From assembly GCA_041666125.1 (NCBI GenBank), contig JBAYHN010000049.1, forward strand, positions 1 through 10,499: a stretch of DNA of 10,499 bases, in the 5' to 3' direction. Every line of letters begins with the position of its first letter. Position 1 is the first letter of the stretch. Shown here piece after piece: positions 1-5,724 of the stretch. The notes beneath the pieces are model-generated. The model ran no database searches. It had not been told where the DNA came from and saw nothing but the letters and a program-made list of their open reading frames with translations. A program made the translations under genes and the position numbers. This DNA comes from JBAYHN01 sp041666125 (GTDB taxonomy: Bacteria; Patescibacteriota; Gracilibacteria; UBA1369; UM-FILTER-53-11).

Positions 1-270
1 ATGCAGGGCGTTATTTCCATTCGCAAGATTTTTCCAGCAGATCAAGTTAGGGCGATTTTTATTACCGCGCCTTCGTGGGAAAATCTAAAACATAGAATTT
101 TAAAACGCAGCAAATTGCCGGATGAAGAGCTTCGTCAGCGCGAAATAAGTTTTGAAAAAGAAATGGCATTTTCGCGTCAGTGCGATTTTGTGGTTATGAG
201 CGAAGAGGGGAAGATTGATGACTATTGCGGAAAGGTTGATGAGATAATAAAGGGGGAAATACAGAAATAG
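1..270 (+). CDS. gmk: Guanylate kinase, 3' part (5' end outside window)
   Basis: Guanylate kinase phosphorylates GMP to GDP with ATP in the cytoplasm. Only the last 89 codons are present. The reading frame is already open at base 1, and the opening residues MQG fit the internal D-x-Q-G motif of the family, so the ATG at base 1 is most likely an internal methionine and not the start. Visible family features are the strand IFITAPS (residues 20-25), the arginine-rich lid around R32 and R36, the following RQRE helix (45-48), and CDFVV (61-65), matching the usual 'yDyvv' segment before the C-terminal helix. The gene ends in TAG, 72 bp before a tRNA gene. Codon choice here uses GCG and CGC freely, unlike the block from about 530 to 5254. 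Family assignment is fairly sure; the full length cannot be judged. Confidence 0.85.
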   Translation: MQGVISIRKIFPADQVRAIFITAPSWENLKHRILKRSKLPDEELRQREISFEKEMAFSRQCDFVVMSEEGKIDDYCGKVDEIIKGEIQK

Positions 271-307
271 CACTTTTTAAGCCCTCTGGTGAAAAGTTTA
301 TGAAATG

Positions 308-316
308 TGGCATAAT
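308..316 (+). promoter_or_regulatory. Extended -10 promoter element for tRNA-Gln
   Basis: TG, one base, then CATAAT (311-316) forms an extended -10 box one base from consensus. It predicts a transcript start near 323, about 20 nt before the mature tRNA. No clear -35 is seen at the right distance, which is normal for extended -10 promoters. Confidence 0.45.
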
Positions 317-342
317 ACGGGGCGCTAGGTTTTAGCAAGCGC

Positions 343-416
343 TGGGGAGTAGCCAAGTGGTAAGGCAGTGCCCTCTGGAGGCACCACCGGGGGTTCGAAT
401 CCCTCCTCCCCAACCA
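343..416 (+). tRNA. trnQ: tRNA-Gln (anticodon CUG), CCA encoded
   Basis: The full cloverleaf can be folded by hand. The acceptor stem 343-349 pairs with 406-412 (7 bp, beginning U1-A72, a hallmark of bacterial tRNA-Gln). The D arm is 352-366. The anticodon stem 368-372/380-384 pairs perfectly around the 7-nt loop 373-379, whose anticodon at 375-377 is CTG. The variable loop is 4 nt (385-388). The T stem 389-393/401-405 has one G-U pair and the loop TTCGAAT. The discriminator is A413, followed by CCA at 414-416. It reads CAG codons. It lies at the boundary between housekeeping sequence and the accessory block, a typical place for integration, although no duplicated tRNA end is visible downstream. 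Confidence 0.95.
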
Positions 417-532
417 CGTAAGTTTCGATCAATAACTTATTGTTTTATAGGTGCATTGAAGTCGGAGTTGTATTCCCACGAACCAAAAATGTAGGTAGTT
501 CTGTGATAGGTTATTGCGCGTGACACGTAATG

Positions 533-561
533 TTGACATCCCTCCTGTTAACGACTAAACT
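533..561 (+). promoter_or_regulatory. Candidate promoter of the five-gene block
   Basis: A perfect -35 TTGACA (533-538) is followed after 17 bp by TAAACT (556-561, 4 of 6 consensus). It predicts transcription from about 568. The -35 overlaps the upstream candidate ATG at 530, so if the promoter is real that ATG cannot be on the transcript and the gene must start downstream, at 593. Confidence 0.5.
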
Positions 562-592
562 CCACGACCAATATCGTATTTTGACTATTCCT

Positions 593-1528
593 ATGAACTA
601 TCGTCAACAATTTGAAGTTGTGGAAGGATGTTGTAGTTCTGATGATGAAGGAAGTTTTGAAAAAAGAAAATATCCCAAATGTCCTACATATTTGGCTGCA
701 AATCCTTACGATGGCTGTGAACACAACTGTGCTTATTGTATTACAACTCACGATGGCAAAACTCCATCTAATTTAGTAAAGGCAAAGGTGAATTTTGTAG
801 AGGCATTAAGGCAGAGGCTTAAATCGTCACCTAATGGCGGAAGACAAGTTCCCGTTTATTTATCACCATGGACAGATGCATATCAACAGGCGGAAGCAAG
901 ATTTGGGCTAACTCGACAAATTATAGAAATGCTAATTGAGGAAAGAGTGCCATTTTTTATTGTGACAAAATCCGATCTTGTAAGCAGGGATCTGGATTTA
1001 ATGTCACGCGAAGGAGTTGCATGCAATGTATGCATGTCTGTTATAAGCACCGATGATTCAATGAGGCAAATGCTGGAACCGGGCACTCCGCCGGCGGAAT
1101 CAAGATTTAATGCAATGAGTGAAATAGCTGGCGCACAAATTCGCACAATATTAAAAATAGATCCGATTGTTCCAGGCATTACCGATAGTTCGGAGAATCT
1201 GCGAAGAATAATAGAAAAAGCTGCACAGTCAGGAACAAAACATGTAACTGCCGAAATTCTTAGGTTAACACCTGTTCTATGGGAGTACATGCAGCAGGCT
1301 TTGCCAGGAGAGATGTTGGAACGCATAAAAACCGCATATTTTTCACAAGAAGGGCATGCTCTTAATGAGGCAGAAGGTAATATATACATTCCGGATGAGG
1401 AAAGAAAACGCATGCTTACCATGGTTAGAAATATGGCTCAATCCAAAGGTATGACATTTTCAACCTGTGCATATAGGGGAGGATTAAATCTAAATGATGG
1501 CGTGTGTTTGGGAACTAAATTTGAATAA
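593..1528 (+). CDS. Radical SAM protein, spore photoproduct lyase-like (SplB/Rv2578c type)
   Basis: This is a cytoplasmic radical SAM enzyme using a [4Fe-4S] cluster and S-adenosylmethionine to make a 5'-deoxyadenosyl radical; the substrate is unknown. With the start at 593 it has 311 residues. NPYDGCEHNCAYC carries the cluster cysteines C42-x3-C46-x2-C49. Downstream, SPWTDAYQQAE (91-101) and TKSDLVSRDLDL (125-136) match strands of the partial TIM barrel found in SPL-like proteins, which usually read TDpYqpaE and TKs-x-L-x-RD. Further cysteines sit at C13, C14, C30, C292 and C305, and the C-terminal pair could hold another cluster or take part in chemistry. A longer reading from ATG 530 is possible but would overlap a TTGACA -35 box. 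No Shine-Dalgarno precedes either start. It is the first gene of a tight block, 26 bp before the racemase gene. True DNA repair activity is not implied; many family members are uncharacterised. Confidence 0.8.
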   Translation: MNYRQQFEVVEGCCSSDDEGSFEKRKYPKCPTYLAANPYDGCEHNCAYCITTHDGKTPSNLVKAKVNFVEALRQRLKSSPNGGRQVPVYLSPWTDAYQQAEARFGLTRQIIEMLIEERVPFFIVTKSDLVSRDLDLMSREGVACNVCMSVISTDDSMRQMLEPGTPPAESRFNAMSEIAGAQIRTILKIDPIVPGITDSSENLRRIIEKAAQSGTKHVTAEILRLTPVLWEYMQQALPGEMLERIKTAYFSQEGHALNEAEGNIYIPDEERKRMLTMVRNMAQSKGMTFSTCAYRGGLNLNDGVCLGTKFE

Positions 1529-1554
1529 AAATTTATAAATAATGTCGTAGTCAT

Positions 1555-2388
1555 ATGGGTACAAACAATTTGTTACAACCGGTAGGAGTTTTTGACACTG
1601 GCGTTGGAGGACTAGCACTAGTTAGAGAAATACATAGGCAAGACAAAAGCCGGGATGTTCACTTCTTCACAGATAACCAACGCTTTCCATACGGTGATCA
1701 ATCCAGAGAAACTGTCGCAAAGTGGCTATTGCAAATTGCAGATTTCTTTAAGGGGGAAGGGGTTAATCAAATGCTACTTGGATGCAATACGGCTACAGCA
1801 ATGAGTTCAGGTCTTTTACCAGTTGATAAAAATATAGAAATAAAGGGCCCAATAGACGACACTGTGAGAGCTATAAGAGAACAGATTTTTGGGACTGCAG
1901 TTATTTTGGCTACAGATGCCACTATAAATACAAGAGCATATCAGGATGCTCTTTCCACCCATACAGGTAGAGTTGTCCCGGTTGGCGGAAAAGGATTAGA
2001 GAGAGTTATAGAACGCGATGGAGTTAATAGTGCATCAACAGCCGAGGCTACAAAAAAATCAATTGTAGATATTCGTAGAGCATTGGGAGAGCATGGATCT
2101 ACAGGTGATCACGTGGACGTTGTACTTGGATGTACACATTATGCACTAGCTGAAGGTGTTATAAGAAGAATATTTTTGGACGAAGGATTGGAATGGGGAG
2201 TATTCAATCCACTGCCTACCATAGTAGACAAAATGATTGGTGAAAAATCTTCAGCACACGAACACGAAGGACAATTAACTGTTCTTCACACTGCTCCGTA
2301 TAGCGATGAATGGTGGAGTAGGTGTGCGAGATTTATGCCACAAGATATGCCAGTCACCACAAAAAGAATCTTATTAAAAAATATTTAA
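1555..2388 (+). CDS. murI: Glutamate racemase family protein
   Basis: The family interconverts L- and D-glutamate without a cofactor, using two cysteines; D-Glu normally goes into peptidoglycan. The 277 residues show GVFDTGVGGLALV (11-23, with D14/T15), the PYGD segment (45-48), GCNTAT (76-81) with first catalytic Cys C77, LATDATINTRAY (118-129), and LGCTHY (191-196) with second catalytic Cys C193. Both catalytic cysteines and the neighbouring Thr/His are kept, so it should be an active racemase. A departure from typical MurI is the stretch after the first cysteine: the usual 'iPiiGvi-P' reads IEIKGPIDDTV (94-104) here, so substrate choice may differ. Its place between two radical SAM genes suggests a specialised role, perhaps supplying a D-acid to a modified peptide. 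An ordinary cell-wall role cannot be excluded from this window. A TATAAA at 1534-1539 could be an internal promoter. No Shine-Dalgarno is seen; the next gene starts 12 bp after the stop. Confidence 0.85.
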   Translation: MGTNNLLQPVGVFDTGVGGLALVREIHRQDKSRDVHFFTDNQRFPYGDQSRETVAKWLLQIADFFKGEGVNQMLLGCNTATAMSSGLLPVDKNIEIKGPIDDTVRAIREQIFGTAVILATDATINTRAYQDALSTHTGRVVPVGGKGLERVIERDGVNSASTAEATKKSIVDIRRALGEHGSTGDHVDVVLGCTHYALAEGVIRRIFLDEGLEWGVFNPLPTIVDKMIGEKSSAHEHEGQLTVLHTAPYSDEWWSRCARFMPQDMPVTTKRILLKNI

Positions 2389-2400
2389 CCCAAATACACT

Positions 2401-3894
2401 ATGCTTAAACAGTCATCTGATTTGATGGAAGGGGAATACGGAGAAACATCCGCCTTACGTGTAATAAATAGAAAGAAAGGAGGATTGGTAGAACTGACAA
2501 ATGAACAGAGAGTTGTTTTTAATGCCGTTAAATCGGTACGTTCGCGCGCGGAAGCATTGGGAGTATTGGGAAGTGGAAGAGAAGAAGAGACAGCTGCAAT
2601 TATTGAACAATTATTACAGCTTGGATTAATAGTAGACGATGAAAATGCGTCTGGACCAAGACAGCCGGATGCGGTTCCAAATGATCTAGGAACTTTTAAG
2701 GCCCGTGCACTATATTTGTTTCTCTCCGATGCTTGTAATATGGATTGTGCCCATTGTTATGTCCCTGCAGAAATGAGGCATGATCATAGTAGGATTATGT
2801 CTTTTGATCTCGCTAAAAAAACAATAGATGACTTTTTTCAGCAAGCAGAATCTCTTGGGAGTAAGGAAGTGGAACTCAGGTTTTTGGGTGGAGAGCCATT
2901 CTTTGACAGAAAATTGCTTTTGCAGACATTAAAATATGCTGAAGATGAAGGCGCGACTAAAGGTATAGGAGTGAAGTTTGTAATAAACACCAATGGTACA
3001 TATTGCGATGAGAGAACTGTGGAAAGCTTAAAGCCTTTCGCCGATAAATTGTTTATGATTGTAAGCTTGGATGGTGACGAGGAAACACATAATGTTCAAA
3101 GGCCATTACGTGGAAATAAACCAAGCTATAATATAGTGACTCGAAACATAAAACGTTTAAAGGAAGCCGGAATATATGTGTGTCCACACGTAGTTGTGTC
3201 GTCTAGAAACCAAGATCAGGTGGTCGACATTATGGATCATGCAAAAAATGAGTTTGGAATAAATCAATTAAGTTATAGTTTTATGCATTTGCCGGATCCT
3301 ACGAAAGACATAGGGGTAAGGGATCTAAGTTCTGAAGAGAAAATGCAGGTGGTGAGGGCCACACACGCAAAAGCCAAAGAATCCGGAATGGAATTGACAG
3401 GTCATTGGAAATTTTCCATAGCTCAAAGCGTTACAAATTCACCGGCACTTTGTGAAGGAGGTGTTTCGACGATATGTGTTACTTCCAATGGAGATATGTT
3501 TGCTTGCCAACGTCACGTAGGAGACCCAAATAAAAAATTGGGAAATGTAGCGGACGGGTTGGCAAAAAGTTTGGGCGTTCTTAGAAATCAGAAATTGGGA
3601 CAGTGGCTTAACCAAATGTCTGCGACAGGGGAAAGAGGATGTGTAGGCTGCATGGTCAGTGGAGAATGTGCCTCCAAAAAATGTTCAGATAAAGGTGAAA
3701 AAGAAACCCCTCTAAGTGTTGGAATATTGGAATTGCAGGCGTATGCAAATCAGGCAGGCGCAAAAGCTGATTCTGGAAAATCGGATGATGATTTCCACGA
3801 ACAACTTTTAAGGTTTTACTTGGAAAATTGTCCAACTGCAATGATAAGGACTACTGAATTTGATACAATAGTAAACGGTATGCAACCTCGTTAA
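2401..3894 (+). CDS. Radical SAM/SPASM peptide maturase with N-terminal PqqD-like (RRE) domain
   Basis: This is a likely peptide-modifying radical SAM enzyme of 497 residues. Residues about 15-80 look like a PqqD-like winged helix (RiPP recognition element), the domain that grips the leader of a precursor peptide. The radical SAM core follows, with SDACNMDCAHCY carrying C112-x3-C116-x2-C119, and FLGGEP (161-166) as the SAM-binding GGE motif. The C-terminal SPASM part has C351, C359 and C369, then C414-x2-C417-x5-C423-x4-C428, and a last C477, enough to bind two auxiliary [4Fe-4S] clusters. The segment ACQRHVGDPNKKLGNV (368-383) resembles anaerobic sulfatase-maturase-type enzymes. SPASM enzymes make thioether or C-C links, or oxidise side chains; which applies here is unknown. 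It is translated 12 bp after the racemase stop and 6 bp before the next gene, with no Shine-Dalgarno, which suggests coupled translation. Substrate not identified. Confidence 0.85.
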   Translation: MLKQSSDLMEGEYGETSALRVINRKKGGLVELTNEQRVVFNAVKSVRSRAEALGVLGSGREEETAAIIEQLLQLGLIVDDENASGPRQPDAVPNDLGTFKARALYLFLSDACNMDCAHCYVPAEMRHDHSRIMSFDLAKKTIDDFFQQAESLGSKEVELRFLGGEPFFDRKLLLQTLKYAEDEGATKGIGVKFVINTNGTYCDERTVESLKPFADKLFMIVSLDGDEETHNVQRPLRGNKPSYNIVTRNIKRLKEAGIYVCPHVVVSSRNQDQVVDIMDHAKNEFGINQLSYSFMHLPDPTKDIGVRDLSSEEKMQVVRATHAKAKESGMELTGHWKFSIAQSVTNSPALCEGGVSTICVTSNGDMFACQRHVGDPNKKLGNVADGLAKSLGVLRNQKLGQWLNQMSATGERGCVGCMVSGECASKKCSDKGEKETPLSVGILELQAYANQAGAKADSGKSDDDFHEQLLRFYLENCPTAMIRTTEFDTIVNGMQPR

Positions 3895-3900
3895 TATTGT

Positions 3901-4383
3901 ATGCAGAAAAAATCTTTTCCCTTATACACAGAAGACCTGCTTATTAAAGGCTATAACTGCGGGGAAGCTGTAGTGAGGGTGCTAAGTCGAGAACTGGATT
4001 TAGAGGTTTCTAATGATGTCTTGAAAATATCAGCTTTTACGAACGGAGGAGGGCAGGCTGGTGGTCAATGCGGCATACTTAATGGTGGTCTAATTATTTT
4101 ATCTTTGATGTGCGGACGATATTCTAATGATACATCCCGTGAACCACTTCAAAGCTTGGCTCGCAAATTAACCCGCGAATTTGAAGATAAATTTAAAAGT
4201 CTTCTTTGTAGGGAGATACGATCTGAAGGATTTAACGCGTCGCAGCTAGAAAGTATTTGCAATAAACGAATAGTTGAAGGAGTTGGATTCTTGTTGGATT
4301 TTTTTAAGAGAAATAGTTTGGAAATTAAAAAGAAGAGACCTTTTAAGAAAACGGATAGCAGTTGCGCATTTAAATGTGCCTAA
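3901..4383 (+). CDS. C_GCAxxG_C_C family redox-type protein
   Basis: This is a small cysteine-rich cytoplasmic protein of 160 residues of the family named after its C_GCAxxG_C_C pattern (TIGR01909 type), thought to be redox-active and often found beside iron-sulfur or selenium metabolism. Matching features are YNCGEAV (18-24, C20), a glycine-rich GGGQAGGQCGILNGG (49-63, C57), C71 in LMCGR, then C103 and C120. The canonical GCA-x-x-G reads QCGILNG, a slight variant. Past about residue 140 there is a lysine/arginine-rich linker and a C-terminal tail ending SSCAFKCA with two more cysteines (C155, C159), which I do not recall as typical and which may hold metal or act as a mobile thiol pair. It sits 6 bp after the SPASM maturase and 13 bp before the YfiH-like gene. 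Electron transfer to the radical SAM enzymes is a reasonable guess but only a guess. Confidence 0.75.
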   Translation: MQKKSFPLYTEDLLIKGYNCGEAVVRVLSRELDLEVSNDVLKISAFTNGGGQAGGQCGILNGGLIILSLMCGRYSNDTSREPLQSLARKLTREFEDKFKSLLCREIRSEGFNASQLESICNKRIVEGVGFLLDFFKRNSLEIKKKRPFKKTDSSCAFKCA

Positions 4384-4396
4384 ACTTAGGGTTTTT

Positions 4397-5254
4397 ATGA
4401 TATCTAACCTTGGGAAACAAATAGACATCTTCGAAGGTCGCGTTGGTGTTTTACATACAGGAACTCAATTTGGATGCGTACATTCCCGCAGCCCAAATTT
4501 CAAGGAACAGTTTGAAAGATTGGCTGTTTTAACCGATCAAAATGTCATTCTAGCTCAAAAAACAGGATTTAATACTAAAGTAACTCCAATTGAAAGTCTT
4601 GATGGATTGGAAAGAAAACAAGTCGATGGTTTTTTTAGAACACCGGAAATTTCCGACGGAGTGGTAGTGAGTTTAACTGGTGAAACTCTCCTTAAAATTG
4701 CGGTAATTATGATGAATGCGGATTGTGGGAGTATTGAGATTTTAGCTCCAAATGGAGAAATGGCATTCTTACATGGAAGTTTTGATAATGTAGATAATAA
4801 AGACGGAACTTCAATAGTGAATCGAGCAATTGACTACTTTTTAAGTAAAGGATTCCAGTCAAAGGAATTAAAATTTAGGATGGGGGAAGCCGCTCAGGCT
4901 TGCTGTTATGGATTAAATAATCCGGCTTTAAGGAGTCTAAATGAAGCACGTAAAGAAAGGATGATAAACACTTATGGAAAAGATGTGGTTAGACCCACTA
5001 TAAACTTGCCTCGTTCTGCAAATAACGGAATAGGTTTTGATATTCCCTTAATTGCCGCAAGACAGGCCGACAAGGCTGGAGTGCAGGAGATTGAGATTGA
5101 AGGCCTTTGTACCAGTTGTCATGGTTTAACTCCTGAATTAATGGGGCAGTCTGATGCATTTGGCTCTTGGTATTCAAATGTTAGAGAAAATCCAGAGACA
5201 GCAAGAAAAAGAGGCTACGAGATGAGAAATTCGATTGTGGTTTACCCAAAATAG
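4397..5254 (+). CDS. Divergent YfiH/PgeF (laccase-domain, Cu-oxidase_4) family protein
   Basis: The 285 residues follow the YfiH pattern. NADCGSIEI (108-115) matches the 'ADC-P-x' segment with metal-ligand Cys C110; FLHGSF (124-129) matches 'HAGWrG' with His H126; GEAAQACCYGL (163-173) matches 'GP-I-x-x-C-Y-e'; and LCTSCHG (237-243) plus SWYSNVREN (257-265) match the terminal 'CT...fSyRr' part. Bacterial YfiH has three metal or catalytic residues (His, Cys, His). The first lies in 'QvHG', and here that spot reads QKTG (54-57), so the histidine appears lost. Known members act on UDP-MurNAc-L-Ser (peptidoglycan editing) or on purine nucleosides. I chose the ATG at 4397 because an upstream in-frame ATG (4274) would overlap the previous gene by about 110 bp and adds sequence unlike the family; the 13 bp gap and an AGG at 4388-4390 fit. 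It is the last gene of the block. Function here is unknown and it may not be catalytic in the usual way. Confidence 0.75.
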   Translation: MISNLGKQIDIFEGRVGVLHTGTQFGCVHSRSPNFKEQFERLAVLTDQNVILAQKTGFNTKVTPIESLDGLERKQVDGFFRTPEISDGVVVSLTGETLLKIAVIMMNADCGSIEILAPNGEMAFLHGSFDNVDNKDGTSIVNRAIDYFLSKGFQSKELKFRMGEAAQACCYGLNNPALRSLNEARKERMINTYGKDVVRPTINLPRSANNGIGFDIPLIAARQADKAGVQEIEIEGLCTSCHGLTPELMGQSDAFGSWYSNVRENPETARKRGYEMRNSIVVYPK

Positions 5255-5267
5255 TTAACTAACTTTC

Positions 5268-5276
5268 TGTTAAAAT
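5268..5276 (+). promoter_or_regulatory. Extended -10 promoter element
   Basis: TG, T, TAAAAT forms an extended -10 with 5 of 6 consensus bases in the hexamer. It shares the string TTTCTGTTA with the strong promoter at 6707-6734. It predicts a start near 5283, upstream of the micro-ORF at 5306 and the membrane protein gene at 5436. No -35 is recognised. Confidence 0.4.
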
Positions 5277-5305
5277 CTAATTTGTAAGAAAATAATCTAC
5301 AGCAC

Positions 5306-5419
5306 ATGGTTTATATTATCGATTGCGGCACATTGGTATGGTATCAATTCCATCCAGAAGTTTCCGGCAATAATGGAAAAAACATTATTACCGATTGTGC
5401 TATGGTATGTTTAGGTTAA
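5306..5419 (+). pseudogene. Micro-ORF (37 aa) resembling a collapsed HisH-type class I glutaminase
   Basis: An ATG-to-TAA frame of 37 codons lies in the gap after the YfiH-like gene. It begins MVYIIDCG, like the first strand of HisH (usually M-x-x-IIDYG-x-GN), and passes after only a few residues to YQFHPEVSGNNGK (13-25), which matches the C-terminal HisH segment 'vQFHPEkSG-x-x-G-x-k' including the catalytic His (H16) and Glu (E18) of class I amidotransferases. About 160 residues, including the nucleophile-elbow cysteine, are absent. Best reading: a remnant of a glutaminase subunit (HisH, or a HisH-like protein of sugar biosynthesis) after an in-frame internal deletion. Other readings are a real small cysteine-containing peptide (C7, C31, C35) or chance. 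The repeat of IIDC (4-7) and IITDC (27-31) is also visible. It was not found as a predicted longer gene because no longer frame exists. The QFHPEV match is seen directly; ancestry is inferred. Confidence 0.4.
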
Positions 5420-5435
5420 TTTAACTAAAACCCAT

Positions 5436-5681
5436 ATGAATAAATTTGCACAATTCGGCAGATCTGGAGTGCCAGAATGGTTCAATGAGTTTTTACCGTT
5501 CATTATTCTTCTGGTTATATGGACTCTGTTTTGGAAGGGCCTTGCTCTTTGGCATGCCGGTCGTCGAGGTCAGCCGTGGTGGTTTGTTGTACTGCTTGTT
5601 TTGAACACTCTCGGTATTCTTGAGATTGTGTATCTGTTTGCGATTGTTAAGATGAAGTTTTCGAAACTTTTTAGTAAATAG
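5436..5681 (+). CDS. Small membrane protein, DUF5652-like
   Basis: An 81-residue protein with two predicted membrane helices, about residues 19-39 and 48-70. The segment between and into the second helix, ALWHAGRRGQPWWFVVLLV then NTLGILEIVYLF (57-68), matches the conserved pattern of DUF5652, a small family common in Patescibacteria: 'ALWkAar-x-gqk-WF...lNTlGILEIlYlF'. Function unknown; location is the cytoplasmic membrane with a basic C-terminus (KMKFSKLFSK) probably inside. It begins 16 bp after the micro-ORF and may share its transcript. No Shine-Dalgarno precedes the start. The last codons contain a 6-bp inverted repeat (5655-5660/5664-5669) followed by a short T run, a weak terminator candidate. 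Confidence 0.75.
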   Translation: MNKFAQFGRSGVPEWFNEFLPFIILLVIWTLFWKGLALWHAGRRGQPWWFVVLLVLNTLGILEIVYLFAIVKMKFSKLFSK

Positions 5682-5724
5682 ATCCCATGTTGGCCATGTA
5701 TATAGCCGTGCATCTATATTAAGT

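Noticed and set aside
281..378. Nine-base direct repeat GCCCTCTGG at 281-289 and at 370-378 in the tRNA anticodon arm, as a possible attachment site
   Set aside because: It is too short, lies upstream of the tRNA and not at the far end of the accessory block, and no integrase is present; chance is likely.
530..592. Upstream ATG start for the first radical SAM protein
   Set aside because: It overlaps a TTGACA -35 box, adds residues unlike the family and has no ribosome site; the ATG at 593 is preferred.
883..1422. Long antisense open frame (179 codons) opposite the SPL-like radical SAM gene
   Set aside because: It lies wholly within a well-identified gene, has no promoter and resembles no protein; it is a shadow frame.
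4274..4396. Longer start of the YfiH-like gene overlapping the C_GCAxxG gene
   Set aside because: It would overlap the upstream gene by about 110 bp, and the translated part is just the other frame of that gene; family similarity begins after 4397.
5306..5419. RiPP precursor peptide for the SPASM maturase
   Set aside because: It has three cysteines and sits near the maturase operon, but QFHPEV plus the IIDCG start fit a HisH-type glutaminase remnant better; kept only as an alternative.
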